From contig NC_087068.1 of the NCBI RefSeq assembly GCF_963678635.1, forward strand, positions 31,746,318 through 31,810,317: DNA of 64,000 bases, given 5' to 3'. The notes beneath the pieces were generated by a model that saw only the letters and a list, made by a program, of their open reading frames with translations, was not told the origin of the DNA and made no database searches. Made by a program: the position numbers and the translations under genes. Each line of letters opens with the position of its first letter. Positions within the stretch are counted from its first letter, which is position 1. Source of the DNA: Symsagittifera roscoffensis. Lineage: Eukaryota > Xenacoelomorpha > Acoela > Convolutidae. Positions 1 to 12,900 of this stretch are shown here, piece by piece.

Positions 1-2280
1 AAAAAATAGCTTTTTGTTTGTTAAGCTTTCGGCGTATTCGGTTATTAACAATAGATTCAAACAACCTGTTAATTAACACCAAATTTTGACGAGGGCCATA
101 ATTTGTGTGTAAAAAGAAATGGGCGCAGTCGAATTTGCAAGGGAACTTCCCACAACCCGTGGGAAGCCCCTCTGTCGAAAAAACTTTGAACGTGGCCGAT
201 CGCGCATGGGAGCTTCCCACATCCCTTTTTATCCATTGAACTCAAAATCTAAAATATCGTGATTTTGAGAATACCAAAAATATCTTAAACAATTTTTTTT
301 TTCGAAGGCTGTAGACAGTGGGGTACAAAAAATTGACTAGGGAAAAAATATATAAACTTTGCATTAAGTGAAAAACATTTTCGAAGAGTCTCAAAAAATT
401 CCATACAGCTTGAAAATAACTGCTTTTATCAAACAAGAAGTCAAGGAAAACATCCCATACAAGTCATTTGAATTTTAAACTAGCAACGGAAAAAACTTAA
501 GAAGCGGAAAAAAAACGACAATCTTTGAGCAGAAACCAGTTGAGTCGAAAAAAAAAATTTATGAAAAATTTAAGAAAACTTTCCATTCACCCTGAAACTC
601 AAATAAGCAATACTGTACAACCATCATGATACTTGATTACAGGAAAAAATTAATGATGTGGCACCTATGCATACAAAAAATTCCTACACTTAAATTTTTA
701 CCGGGAAAAACTTCTATTTCATATATACTGAAAAACAATATCCTGCCGGACTTCCAAACAGAGACTGAAGAATGCAAAAGAAACCGCTTTACCTACCTCC
801 AGGCCAAGAGTGAAGGAACCTGGAAGTTGTTTAGATTCAATATTAAAGCAAGTGCAATTTCTTGTAAAAACAAATTTTTTGTTTACGGAATGTTTAATGA
901 ACAGTAAATGTCTAGTTCCCGATTAAAAGATACTTGCTCTCGCAAGTATAAACTTTCATTTCCAAAACAGCAGGCAGAGCAAACGCTATCTGTCAGATTT
1001 ATGTAGCAAAAGACCAATTGTGCGTAGCAAAATGGCCAATTTATGGAGCAAGTGGGCCAGAAAGGAGCAATTTTCTGATAGTTGGGTAGTAAAAAAAACT
1101 GGATTTGTTAAAATCAAAACGCTTGCTTGTGCAAAAGAGAATTTATCGCCTATTAGGTTCAGCCATCAATCTACAGATTTAGAACTTCGAACACAAAAAT
1201 AAGAAAAACATAACAAATAGACAAAAAAGAAATAATGAAAAAAAAAAACCAGAAACTTCGTATGTCTCGATAAAAGATAACAAGGGGCCCATCTACAGCT
1301 GAAGGTGGGTGTTTTGATAAATTTTTTATACTTATTTGTGATGAAGTGGGTTACTTTACAAATTGGACTTAGCCCAAAAACCTTAGTTGTTTCTCTACTA
1401 AAACAAAAGAGGAAGGTAAAAATTTAAGAGAAAATGAAATCTTCCCGAAAAAATAACATTCTCTGACAAAAAATTAAGGAGACGCCGCTTCTCTAAGAAA
1501 AATTGTCGCAATCCTGCAACCCGATTGAACCCTTCATCCCAGATTTGACAACAGCGTAGTTTATAAGTAAAGTAAGTAACGGGCAAAACTGCAAAAACTT
1601 GACTTTCCGAAATCAATAACTTTTTTCTGCAAAAAGATCATAGCCGCGTTAGCAGAGATTCCCAAAACCAGGTTCCTTAATTCACCACTTTGAATTGGCT
1701 GAATATTTTTCGAGAAAAGTCAAAGAAGTTTCCAAAAAACAATCAATTAATCAAAAATTTTCTTTTACGAAAGTCATAGCTTTAATTGTGAAAAGTTTGT
1801 GGGTATAGCCTCTTATACAGATCAGACTAACACAATTTTTTCTTTGATTGAACGCAAAAACTCAGATTAGAGAGGGTAGTTTGCGAGAAAATTAATTAAT
1901 TTCAAAAACAGGTAAAAACAACAATCTTTTCCGAGGGCTTTATCTTTTGTGTTAAGCAATTGGGCTTTATTGACAAGGCAGGGGAGCTTCCCGCATCACG
2001 TTGTTACGTTGACCCAGAACGTCACCTTGTATTTGAATTTATTATGAAACAAGCAATTTAGAAAAATTATTTGAAAATTTAATACATCCGGCAAGTACAC
2101 CGACAAAAGTTGGGACGAAATCATTAAAGCCGACAAAGTAATTCCGAAAAAGTTCCTAGTAACAAACATAGCACACGGTAGTAAAATAAGAATTTTCATT
2201 AAATCTATCATGTCAGCAGCATAGCAGCAATTGAATCAACGGAGTTGGTTTAACTATTTTAAAAGTCTACATTACGATTG
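1..2280. repeat. Degenerate satellite-like monomers and AT-rich non-coding DNA
   Basis: Blocks around 1-260 and 1640-2020 share a recurring phrase: a gagcttccc-type box, then text of the kind tcagattagggagggt, then a run of fragments about gtcaaaaag and a gtcataact box. The same phrases recur in better order at 11580-12040. The spacing there suggests monomers of roughly 150-180 bp. Between the blocks (260-1640) I see only AT-rich DNA with short ORFs that match nothing I recognise. Confidence 0.5.
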
Positions 2281-2299
2281 ATAACGATTGCTAATCGCA

Positions 2300-2880
2300 G
2301 GCGTAAACAGCCAACAGAGAGTTGGAGAAGAGTCAATGAACGCACGAAGACAGAAAAAAAACCTGACTAGTTTTTTGAAAAATTTGCTAAGTTCAAAGTA
2401 AGAAAAACTTAACCTTAGCGCTCTTTGAATTTCAGAATCTATTTCTGATTGACATCTGTTTGATGAAAATTAGGTCGATTTGAAAAAACTGACAATAGGC
2501 AAAGTTTTACCTCCGCTGGGAAATCTGAAAAATAATATCCTTTTTCGAAATTAGAATTCAATCAGGTTTTTCGCGAGATTTCTTCTCTTTCTGTTAGATA
2601 GTTCAGTTTGACTATCTTATCACAAAAGAACTGAAACTAACTGAAAAAGAAAACGAGATTCAAACAGCGAATAATCAAATTTGAGCGGGAAAAAAAATCA
2701 TGCAATCAAAAAAGAAATAATCAACAGAGGTAGAAAAAGTGTCAGTGAGCTAGAAAACCCAGCCTGATTAATTTTTGAAAAACTTTCAAACTGAAAAAAA
2801 AAAAGATGTTCGTACAGCTCTTTTTCGTCAGCACTCACCCAATTTGAGAAAACTGGATCAATGAGTTGTTATGTTATTCC
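2300..2880. repeat. Dispersed non-coding repeat, copy 1
   Basis: Shares ordered phrases with 8420-8880 and 20160-20480: aaagctctt, a caatttgagaaaact box, ctgggaaatctga, then a gaaattagaa box followed by cacgtttttcg or a close variant. No ORF is conserved between copies, so it looks like a non-autonomous repeat. It runs up to the RTE LINE remnant that follows. Confidence 0.5.
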
Positions 2881-2889
2881 ACTAGGAGT

Positions 2890-5495
2890 AATTTTATTCG
2901 TCCATGAGCACAAGTGGAAAGGTCGTGTGGCAGCTAACCAGGTCCGTGCTCTGAAAAGCAAGGGCGGCAAGTACCGCTTCTACTACTGTTCGCTTCTACT
3001 ACTGTTCAAAGGCCTCCTGGAATTTGCTGTTGACAACGCGGTCTTCGAGTCGGTAACACCTGGTTCAAGGAGAGGTAATCCCACCTCATCTTATACAGCT
3101 CGGGTGGCCACACTACGCAGCTGGACTACATACTCTATCGAAAGTCTTTAAGCTAAGCCATTTCTGATGTTAACGAGGAATGCGTCCAACAACATCACCT
3201 GTCGTGAGCGATCCTGCCGTACACTTACCACGCGCGAAGAAGCTCAAGTTCTTACCTCGCATCCGCGCATGGAAGCTTAGAGACGCTACCATAGCCAACC
3301 AATTCCAGGAGGCCCTTCAGAAGCACGGAATGTCAACTGCTCAGTCTACTAACGATACAACCGGTCATGTTGGGTCTGTCTGGTCTTGCCTGAAGTTTCC
3401 AAATCTGAAGGCTGCCATTGAAAAAAGTGGCCTATCAAAGAATCACCAGTGGAGGACTGAAACTTGGTGGTAGAATGAAGAAGTTGACTACGTTGTGCAA
3501 GAGAAGCGTGCAAGTTTCAAGATTTATAATTCCTTGATGAAGGTAGTCAAGACGACTGCAGCGCTGAATGCTCGAGAGTCTAATCTGGAAGCAAAACGCA
3601 AGTCAAAACATACTGTATACCTTGCTAAGTCTGCTGCTGAGTAGGAAGAAATCGCCACAGTGTCTCAAATGGAGATGGAGTGTTTCGATCGCTACGCAGA
3701 TGGATCGCGCTAATCAGGACATCTCGGGTGAGAGTTGTCTGCGGAATCATGCCGGTGAGCTAGCTATTCTTGACAACGATAAATTAAAGGCGTGGTTTGA
3801 AAACTATGCCAGACTTCTCAATGTAGAAATTGATTGGCCAAGTAAGAAGCTCCCGAAGACTGCGTCGATTGCCGGACAGCCGCCGGAAGTTTCCAGAGAA
3901 ATGATATGCATGGCCCTCAGCAAAATGAAGTGTGGCAAAGCCGCTGGGCCGTCGGGCATTGTTGCTGAGATGCTGAAAGCAACTAAAGATCTTGGCGTCG
4001 AACTGATGAGGCAAATATCTGATGCTGTTTTCAAAAAATGTGGTGTTTCCCCCACAGACTGGGAGGAGAGCTACATTCTGAATCTCCACAAAGGCAAGGG
4101 AGAGGCCCTAAATCGTGGCAACTATCGAGGACTGAAACTCACAGATCAAGTTGGTAGAACGAGTGCTCGTATTCGAGCGCTCATATTCACCGTTAGCTAC
4201 AAGAAAGACCCAATGCTGCTAACATGCCTCTCCACGGTGCTTTCGTGGGTCTCGAGAAAACTTTTGACCTTGTACCCAAGCAGGTACTGTGGTGAGCCCT
4301 TCGAAGTCTCGGTGTAAAAGAATGGGCAGTGCGGGTCATCCAGGGTATGTACTGAAATGCCCAGAGTTGGTTTCGAGCAAACGGTCAGTACTGCGAAAAA
4401 TTCAAAGTGAGTGTCGGTGTACATCAGGGCTCTGTTCTAATTCCACTTCTCTTCATCCTCCTACAAGATGCCCTCTCGCAGCGATTCAACCAATGTAGAG
4501 GCGTACCTTGGGATCTCCTCTATGCAGATGACTTCCTTATAATGGCAGATACGCTTGATGAATGGATCGCTAGACTCAGGATCTGGAAAACTGGCATGGA
4601 GAGTAAAGGTCTCCGAGTTAACATGAAGAGACAAGTTCCTGATCTCACGTATCGACCTTCATCTCAAGGACTCTGGGAAAAAAACCCTAGTGCTGGCTGT
4701 CAAAAAGGTATTGGAAGCAACTACATTGCTTGCTCAGTGCAAGTTGTGGGTTCACAAGAAGTGTTGCGGAATATCAGGCCGGCTGGTAGCCAACCCAAAA
4801 TATGTTTGCCACAGACACTAGATTGTTGCGGCCTATCGACGGTCGCTCTTTGAACATGATTGATGTAGACGGTACTACGCTCGATGTTGGGCCAACTTTC
4901 TGCTACCTGGGTGACATGCTCAGTGCGGTTGGGGCTGGGATAGTGCAATTGCTGTCAGATGTTGCTCAGCCTGGTGTAGATTCAGGAAACTACTCCCTTT
5001 AGTAACTTCGCGGCACATCTCAATCAGAATAAACGGAAAAGTGTATTCTTCTTGCGTACGATCAACGATGCTGCAAGGAAGTGAAACTTGGAGTCCCAGC
5101 GTATCAGATCTGCAACGAATCCGAAATGACCACGGTGTTAAGCCCGGTGTTCATGACCCAGGTGCACTTCTTGATAATTTTTACTTGTGTGACATTATCA
5201 ACGTCCTTCGGAGCAGACGCCTCAGATGGTTTGGTCATGTTGAGCGCGCTTCCGTCCGCTTTATGCATCAAAATGGCCAGTGAGATGAAGATCTCCTCCA
5301 TCAATGACGTGGGAGACCAAAGAAGACTCGGTTAGATTGTGTGATAAATGATATCAAGGAACGTTGCTTTACCCACACTGACCCACAAGACCGTATTTTA
5401 TGGAGAGTTGCAGTTCGACAATGCCTGGTGCCACCAACCCCCTCTGATGGGACAGGGACAGCACCCTAATCAAAAATCGGATATGATGATGATGA
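2890..5495 (+). pseudogene. RTE-clade LINE, endonuclease and reverse transcriptase, dead copy
   Basis: A non-LTR retrotransposon of the RTE clade, broken into many frames. An endonuclease scrap with a HKWKGR motif lies at about 2905. The linker is at 3180-3640, including ETWW followed by NEEVDYVVQEKR in the same frame after a stop. RT fingers at 3895-4140 read KMKCGKAAGPSGI and RGNYRGLKL. Motif B, VGVHQGSVL with one substitution, is near 4410-4445. The catalytic box LLYADD is at about 4515, followed by ESKGLRVN. The C-terminal RLRWFGHVER motif is at about 5215. The copy ends in PPTPSDGTGTAP-type sequence and a short TGA-rich tail (5470-5495), which is typical of RTE 3' ends. Several frameshifts and stops and a large gap in the endonuclease make it non-functional. 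Confidence 0.88.
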
Positions 5496-5609
5496 TTATG
5501 CTGATAGGAAACTTAAAAATTGCTATACTTTTGAAGCTAATAGTCAACCACGTTCTTTGTTTTAAGATAGCTTAACTTGCATTCATTGAGAAATTTAGGT
5601 CAAAACTCT

Positions 5610-6141
5610 TCAAATCAAGACTTTTTCTGAAAGAGGTGAAAAATTCACCTGAGCGTGAAGACTGTTCCTGAAAAACCACAACACCTAATAATTCACTTGC
5701 TAAACACGTGCAAAATTTTTAACACTTTCTTCGTTGATTAGCATTTAAAGACATTTCGAATGAAAGCACTTCAAAATTATCACGAAGTACCCTATCAAGA
5801 ACAAAAAACAGATTTTAGCTTTTAAAAAAAAAAACACGTTTTATCCAAACAAATTATCTGTTGAAAACTTCTGTTTGACTGCAGGAAAAGAAACCACTAT
5901 TAAAGCAAGTAAAACAAGCATTATCAGACAAAGAACTTTTCTCAAAAAATACCATGAAAATTAACAGTTGATAAAAGATTGATCCCAGAATCCTAAATTA
6001 CCAGTATGCAACTAACTAAATATTATGTTAATATTTGTGAAACACCAAAAATGAAACATTTGTCTAACAAAAATATAGAAATCTATCAGCCAGAAATGAG
6101 TAAAATGAGTATGTTGATGATGCACTGAATGAGTACTACAG
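5610..6141. repeat. Dispersed ~530-bp repeat, copy A
   Basis: Matches 24901-25434 closely along its whole length, from tcaaatcaagactttttctg to agtactacag (agtactgcag in the other copy). No conserved ORF. In the second locus it starts inside a perfect palindrome arm and ends where CR1-like ORF1 sequence begins. It may therefore be an independent non-autonomous element, or sequence carried along at the 5' side of that LINE. Confidence 0.7.
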
Positions 6142-6451
6142 AATAATTATAACTGAATTGGAAATCAAGGATAAAATTCGTAAGCTACGGGAGAATGGAG
6201 ACAATAAGTGAAGAACAATTATATCGGCCAAAATAATGTGCGCTTAAGACAACCCAATTTGAACAGATCTGAAACTTATCGGGCTTGAAAATAAGCAGTT
6301 ATGGAAACTTTTTGAAGCCACTTTTTGAAATCACCCAGGTTGCTATCATTGATCGGGTTGACTCAATTGAAAATTTTCGATTATTGTGAATTTTTTGAAA
6401 ATGAAACCATAGCACCAGTGTATAAGAAAACGATTCACTCATTGATTAGTT
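6142..6451. other. Intergenic, no feature seen
   Basis: AT-rich DNA between the dispersed repeat and the inferred 3' end of the CREB3-like gene. I see no ORF or structure worth reporting. Confidence 0.5.
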
Positions 6452-6457
6452 TTTATT
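6452..6457 (-). terminator. Candidate polyadenylation signal of the CREB3-like gene
   Basis: AATAAA on the minus strand, about 135 bp downstream of the stop codon of the last CREB3-like exon. It lies in AT-rich DNA where such hexamers are frequent, so position is the main support. Confidence 0.5.
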
Positions 6458-6591
6458 ATATCACATAAATCACCAAAAGGAATAATGTTCAAGATGAATG
6501 TGGTTAAACCTGTAAAGCCATTTTTGGAAACATTTTATAGAATGTCGTGGTATAAGTAGCTGCCCATTTTGTCCTAAGAGGCACAGTCAAT

Positions 6592-6995
6592 TCAAGCCGT
6601 GATCTGAGAAGTAATATTATGGTGGGGTTCCCCGCCACGTGCTTGGCAATGATGATTGTTTTCCAGATAGTTTCCTTGTTTGGAGGATTCTCTGACGAAT
6701 ACTCTTGGCAAAGTGGCCGAGTAATTTGCAGAAATACTAAAGAACTTCGGATGACTGGTGGTCGCCACAATCAGCCAATTGAATCCCATGTCTGGCATTT
6801 GAGTTGCACTTTCGTTTTCGAACTCGAAGTCATTCCACTTCTGTACTTCGGAGAACGTGACTGGGATGGTAGTCTTGGCTATCTTGTGGGTTTCTGCCTT
6901 TTTGGTTGACACCACCTTCAACTGATGTCCAGACGGAGCAGTTGGTTCAGACTTCTCATGTTCGTGCGGCGTGTAATGAAGAACACGCGACTTGA
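6592..6995 (-). CDS. CREB3-like exon 7: luminal C-terminus and stop
   Basis: Acceptor actgtttcag at 6996; the phase agrees with exon 6. It starts IKSRVLHYTPHEHEK, resembling the luminal LHY-P segment of CREB3L3-type proteins, and ends at TGA (6592-6594) after NITSQITA. Two N-glycosylation sequons (NYS, NIT) fit a lumen-facing tail. Confidence 0.75.
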
Positions 6996-9900
6996 CTGAA
7001 ACAGTATAGCCAATTTAAATTATTTTAAGTTACGTAAAGACTGTTAAATAAGATGTTTCATCCGTATACCACGTTTCAGCAGATGAACTTCATTTGAAAC
7101 CTAAAAGTGCATACATACCTAGGTAAAGTCGTAAATGCAGTAATATGTATCAGTGCACATCTGTAGTCATGAAAGCATTTTAAGACTTTTTATTGAAAAA
7201 ATCACCAAGACATATAGAAGTGTCTTCACGGCGTTCATTACTCTTAAAAAAACTCTTAAAGAATGGATATTCAGTTTGAAATTTCCTGCCTGAAAAAATC
7301 GTTAGTGTGAAAACGACAAAATGCAGCCCCTCGGCATTCTGACTTTTTTAAGAATCCGAATCACGGCTCAAAGAGCTTCAATATAATACCTCATTGACTT
7401 TCTACGAGATTCTTTCAGTAAGTGAAATGGACTGGAAAAACCTGACTCTACGCCAAAGCTCTTTCCCACTTGGTGAAGCGTTCGGAACAAAGCATCAGCC
7501 CTAATTTCTACGTTATATCGGTTTTGAAACCAGTTCAACGCGTACTTGTTTGGCTCGTATTTTCTCGCTAGTCAAAAAGGTTAGCATGGCTTTATGTAGA
7601 TGTAGACAAGGAACATGATCAGACAAAGTGGAGACTCTTAACTAAACCCATCTGGCTTTTTAAGACAATCAAATTCTCCTTTCTGCCGCTTACTTTCTTC
7701 CTGATTTGGTTTGAATGGGGCCCTGTTCAAGTAGATGACTCTGGAGGGTGCAAATGGGCTGAGCAACAGCAAAGTGTTCCTCAGATTCCGAGAAGTGGAA
7801 GAGTCCTGATGCAAGTGGGTGACAAGGGAATGCTGAGTATCTGGGAAGACAACTGGATGTAGTGATGAGTCCAGAAAGAGGTTGGAGTGAGTGGATCCGT
7901 ATGGAGCTGTACCAGCCAGCAGAGAGGTGAGGAAGATGGTGAACATCTGCAACAGACTCAAGTTTAATATTTTTTTTTTTGCTTAACAGTTGATACAAGT
8001 AGTTCATGAATAAGCAAAGCATTGATACCGAATAGGAATTAATTGAGGTTAAAATATTTTGGTTTAGCTGATTGGTTTATAAAACATTTAAGTTACGGCA
8101 ATGAGGAGAGTTTTACACAGAGACGAAGCTTCGCAAGCACTAGAGAGAACACGACAAAAAGCAGCTCTATAAAAAGCAATAAAAATTAGACATAAGCCTT
8201 GTATCAGTTAAAATTCAGCTACGTCAGAGATTCGAACCTGCGACCTAAGATTCAGAATCTCAAATACTATCCACTCCGCCACGCAAGCTTAATACGAACC
8301 AAACACTAGCCACAAATAAAGCAGAGATATTTCTTTAAATGAACACTTTTATTTGCGAGTTAAGTTAGAAAAAAAAAAGAAGGTTCATAATAATACACCA
8401 AGCTGCTTGCTAGTGTAAAAAAATAGCCAATCGAAGTTTGGAAAAGAGTAGTTAACGCAAGGAGACTGAAAAAAACTGACTTTTTCGGAAAAAAAATAAT
8501 GGCCTTAAAGCTCTTGAAATTGATAGAACAAATTATCATGGACAGTTTTTTGTTACAGTAAACCCAGTTTGAGAAAACTAGATCAATAGGCAAAACTTTT
8601 GTTTAGCTGGGAAATCTGATAATTAATTTCCATTTTCGAAATTAGAAGTCGATCACGTTTTTCGTGACTTTTACACTTTTGCTATTCGATAGTGGAGTTT
8701 GCCTTCCTTAACAATAGAATTGCAATGAACTTGAAAAGAAACCACAAGTCAGACCGCGGAAAATCAAAATTGAGCGTGTGAACAAATTTTAAGACTTTTC
8801 CTGAAAAAAAAAAATCAGCAAGAACTATATAAGAGTACTCACTACGTTCATTACTCTTAGAAAAAAAAGTTTCGTAATAATACAATACGCTGATCGCGAA
8901 AGTAAACGCATGAAATTTGCTTCAAAGATCAACTTGATTTCGTTCAAAGACCAATTTGAAATAAAAACATCTTCACAATTCTATTTTTTGGTGTAAGCAA
9001 TACCGGATTCAAATTTGTTGTTCCGATCACCAAAGGTGAGGAGAAATCTTGGATAAAGGTGTTTTTAAGCAAATACTGATGTCATAATTTAAGTTTAGAT
9101 GGAACTGAGTCTTCAGATAGAACAAATCACATAGAAGCCTTTTTAGTCATGATTCGTGATATAATGAAAAGTTCCCAAATTTTTTTCACTAACCATTAAT
9201 ACAGTGCTCTTTCCCGTGTTTGCTTTATTCGCATCTGGTGAGAAAGATGATGACATGTTCGGCTGTTCGGGAGGAGAACGAATGAGCATGCCACTCACTC
9301 CGGACATGGAAGACTTCAAAGTGGTAGTTCCGAATGAACTCACCAACTCCTGCAGTCTCCTCAGCTGCGACACTAGAGTCCTGGCAAATTTCAAAATTAG
9401 AAAAGCAGACCTATTGGGTGGCTGAGATATTGAGTAATGCGTATACTTTTTAAAACTTATTACATTTTCAAGTTAGATCCAAATTTAAACTAAAGTAGGC
9501 CCTGGTATTTCAATTTCCTAAATTACTAAAACTTTTATTAATTCTCCGCGACCAGGAAATAACACCACATTGTGCTAGCTCTACAGAGCTAAGTTGTTCT
9601 AGAAGAAGTCTCACTTGTTGTCGTGTTCGAGGTGGTTGACTCGTATCTTCAGCTGCTGGTTCTCGCAGGACACCGACTCACACTGCTCCTCCAGACTCTC
9701 CAGGTATTCCTTCTTCTTACGCCTGCTCTCCTGTGCCGACCACTGTAGAAATAAGACCACGATAATAGCAAAAGCAACAACCCTTTCTGAATTGAAATTT
9801 CATACAGCTAACACATTCGTTTCTGAATAACACTTAAAATCGCAGTGCAAGTAACCATGACTCACCTTGTTCTTCAACTTTCGTCTGACTTTTTTTAAAT

Positions 9901-12900
9901 TTCTCTCATCCGTCTTCGAGAGCGGAAAACACCTCGGAACTGGCAAGCCTTCAGAAATGAACACTCCGTACTCCTCATCTGTCAGGCTGAACTCAGAAAA
10001 ACCAGGGGTCTTCACTACTTTTTCAACCACATAATGAGGCTGAGTTATCCTTTCTTCTGCTTCTTCGCCGTGAAACAATGCTGTTCTTGTCAAGTTCTCT
10101 TCAACGCTTCTCGGAGGATCCTGCTGCACAATGTGCTGAGTAGGTGGCACCACACAAGCCGGTTTCCTGATGTTGTGAGAATACCTATCATCTGGTCTCA
10201 AGTATGGATGTGCCAGAACGCGATGACGTTGGATTGCACTTGGTGCCTGGGTAATAACTGAAGGCTGAACAGACGTATACTTATTCAATGTTCGCGGATG
10301 ATTCGCATTGGAGTTCACAACATAAAAAACAGGCGCAGCAATCGGTTGGTTCATTTGTTGACACGTATTGCTGTACTGGACTCCTGCTTTCTCATCCAAC
10401 TGAATCATAGCTGGAAGTGTGACCATACTTCCAATGTTGTTTTCTGCAATAGTCTGAAACTTCGAATTTCTTCCGTTTTGGTCCAATCTCATGGAAGCTC
10501 GTTGATTTTCTCGTTGTAACAGTATTGGCCGCACAATCCGCGGAGCGTTCATCATGTCACCAGATCCCTGATCCAAATGCTGTAAATTATCCATGCCTGA
10601 AATACACGAAAGCATTGGAGCTATTAAAGAGGATTTGTAGACCAGACTTAGATTGCTAACATTGCTTGATTGCCAATCTATTCAATCTATGTCTATGTAA
10701 TAACATACACGTGTTCTGGCTACCCAATTAAAAAGAATCTTCTAGTTTAGAAATTGTTCTGTAGGAGAGAGGAGGCTAAATTTTTTGTTACTAGGATAGG
10801 AAGATGCAGTTAGAGGAAACCGCATGCGATGAGCTCTTCTGTCGTTCGGTTGCAAACTTACATGTCAAGTGCTCTGCCGATTTCAGAGAAAGATCCAAAA
10901 GATGATTGAATTTCGATATTTCAGCTCTATCTTTCGTGTTTATCAGGACGTTGGATTCGCTGCCATTATCATTCCATCTCGCCAAAGCAGAATCGAATGA
11001 ACCAGTCCCTACAGCATTGTCGCTGAGATACGATTTATCAGAGCTGATATTGCCTGAAACATCTCTATTTGAAGCAGAGAAAAAACAAGAATTATCGTTT
11101 CTCTGCTTTAAAATGCAAATTTGTAAAACGTTAGACATAAGTTGTCTATCTCTAGTTGTAAATGTAAAACTAACTTAAGGTAGGCAACCTAAACCATAAT
11201 GATAAGAATACTTGTATCAGGGGAAGCCCTGAATGATCCGACTATCCTTCAATGTCTTTGAAATAGTTTCTGGACGCATCATATCAAAAACAATAAAATT
11301 TCGAAAAATATTGAAAATTGATTTTTCTTAGGATTTTTTTCGAATACTTTCTCAAATACTCTATACCAAGTACAATGTGATGGCGCTTAGAAAGGTATAA
11401 ATTAGAGGCCAGAGGTATAAAGCTGGAAAAACCTGTTTGATAATTTTTGAAATTGATGCGGAAGGACAAGGGTAATTTCAAAAAAATACCCATAGCAAAG
11501 TTAAGTAAATCCCAATTTAATGACTTCAAAATTCATTAATTTCATCAATTACTTCAATTTTCTAAAAAAAAAATTGAAGTGATTACAAGAGCTTGTTAGG
11601 TTGAAACATGTTTAAAACGTTGCTCATTAGATTTGGGTGGGTTGTTTTTGAGAAAAGTCTCAAAAACAAAAAAAAATCAAAAATTTAACTTTTCCGAAGG
11701 TCAAAACTTTTTGCGTTAAGAAATGGCGTAATTGCCTAAACAGTGGAGCTTCGCACAACCCGTTCTTCACACTGAAACCAATATCTCAGATTAGGGAGGG
11801 TGGTTTTTGAAAAAAGTCAAAAAGTTTCAAAAAACTGTCAAAAATTCGACTTTTCGAAGGGTCATAACATTTTGTGTAAATAAATTTGGGCGTAACCGCA
11901 ATAAAAGAGAGCTTCCCATAAGCCGTTTTACCTATTGATACCAAAAATTCAGATTTGCCAGGGTAATTTTTGAGAAAAGTCAGAACACGTTTTAAAAAAC
12001 TGTCAAAAACTCGAAAACTTGACATTTCGGAAAGTCATAACTTGCTTTTTAGGAGACACGAAATGTAGCAAAACAAGTAAATGAATTTTTAAACAAAGAC
12101 AATCAAAAATCTTAACACTATCATTCACTTTACACCGATTAAATATATCTGTTCGAGGTCAGTTTTTGTAAAGCTCTAGTTTTCGCTGCTCTTTTTTTCT
12201 TGTCATGTGACCGTCTCTGCATCGGGTGCACAATTCCACGACGTTTCCTTTTAAGTAGTTTTTGATCTTCCAGTTCGTTTTCGAATTTAGAGTTCTGAGG
12301 AAGTATCGTTGTGGTTGTTCCTTCTTCAGTGGTAGTGGAGCACACCCGTCTGGTTTCCATGTCAACCTGGTTTATATGCACGAATTCTTGTTTTCCGAGA
12401 GCTATCTCAGCAGCTGCCAGCATGATTTCAAATGAGTTCCTCTTACGTAGTTTTTGATCTCCCAAGTCGTTTTCGAATTTAGAGTTCTGAGGGAGTATCG
12501 TTGTGGTTGTTCCTTCTTCAGTGGTAGTGGAGCACACCCGTCTGGTTTCCATGTCAACCTGGTTTATATGCACGAATTCCTGTTTTCCGAGAGCTATCTC
12601 AGCTGCCAGCATGATTTTAAATGAGAAGATCAAAAGAAATTAAAGTTGAAATTTATTTAGCTAGCTTAGAGGCTGCTTAAGAAACTGGAAGTATGAGAGA
12701 GAATGAATTTGATTTTAAGTTTAGAAAAGGAAGGAACAAGAACTTCCTCTATTGGCTAATTTATTTTTTTTCCTTCCTTATTTTTTAATACATCAAAAAG
12801 GGAGCAGTGATACTGGATAAATAGTTCGATAAATAATTCAAGTGGAAACAATAATCTGATACAAATGTTTTCCCCTCAGTGATGTCATTAAGCTATCCAC

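Noticed and set aside
3784-4089. Minus-strand ORFs across the RTE LINE
   Set aside because: Shadow frames of the RT coding sequence on the plus strand.
7690-8022. 110-codon minus ORF overlapping CREB3-like exon 6
   Set aside because: Shadow frame; exon 6 in the other frame has matching splice phases and a membrane segment.
8223-8286. Functional tRNA gene
   Set aside because: A and B boxes are present but the T stem does not pair and the block lies inside a repeat.
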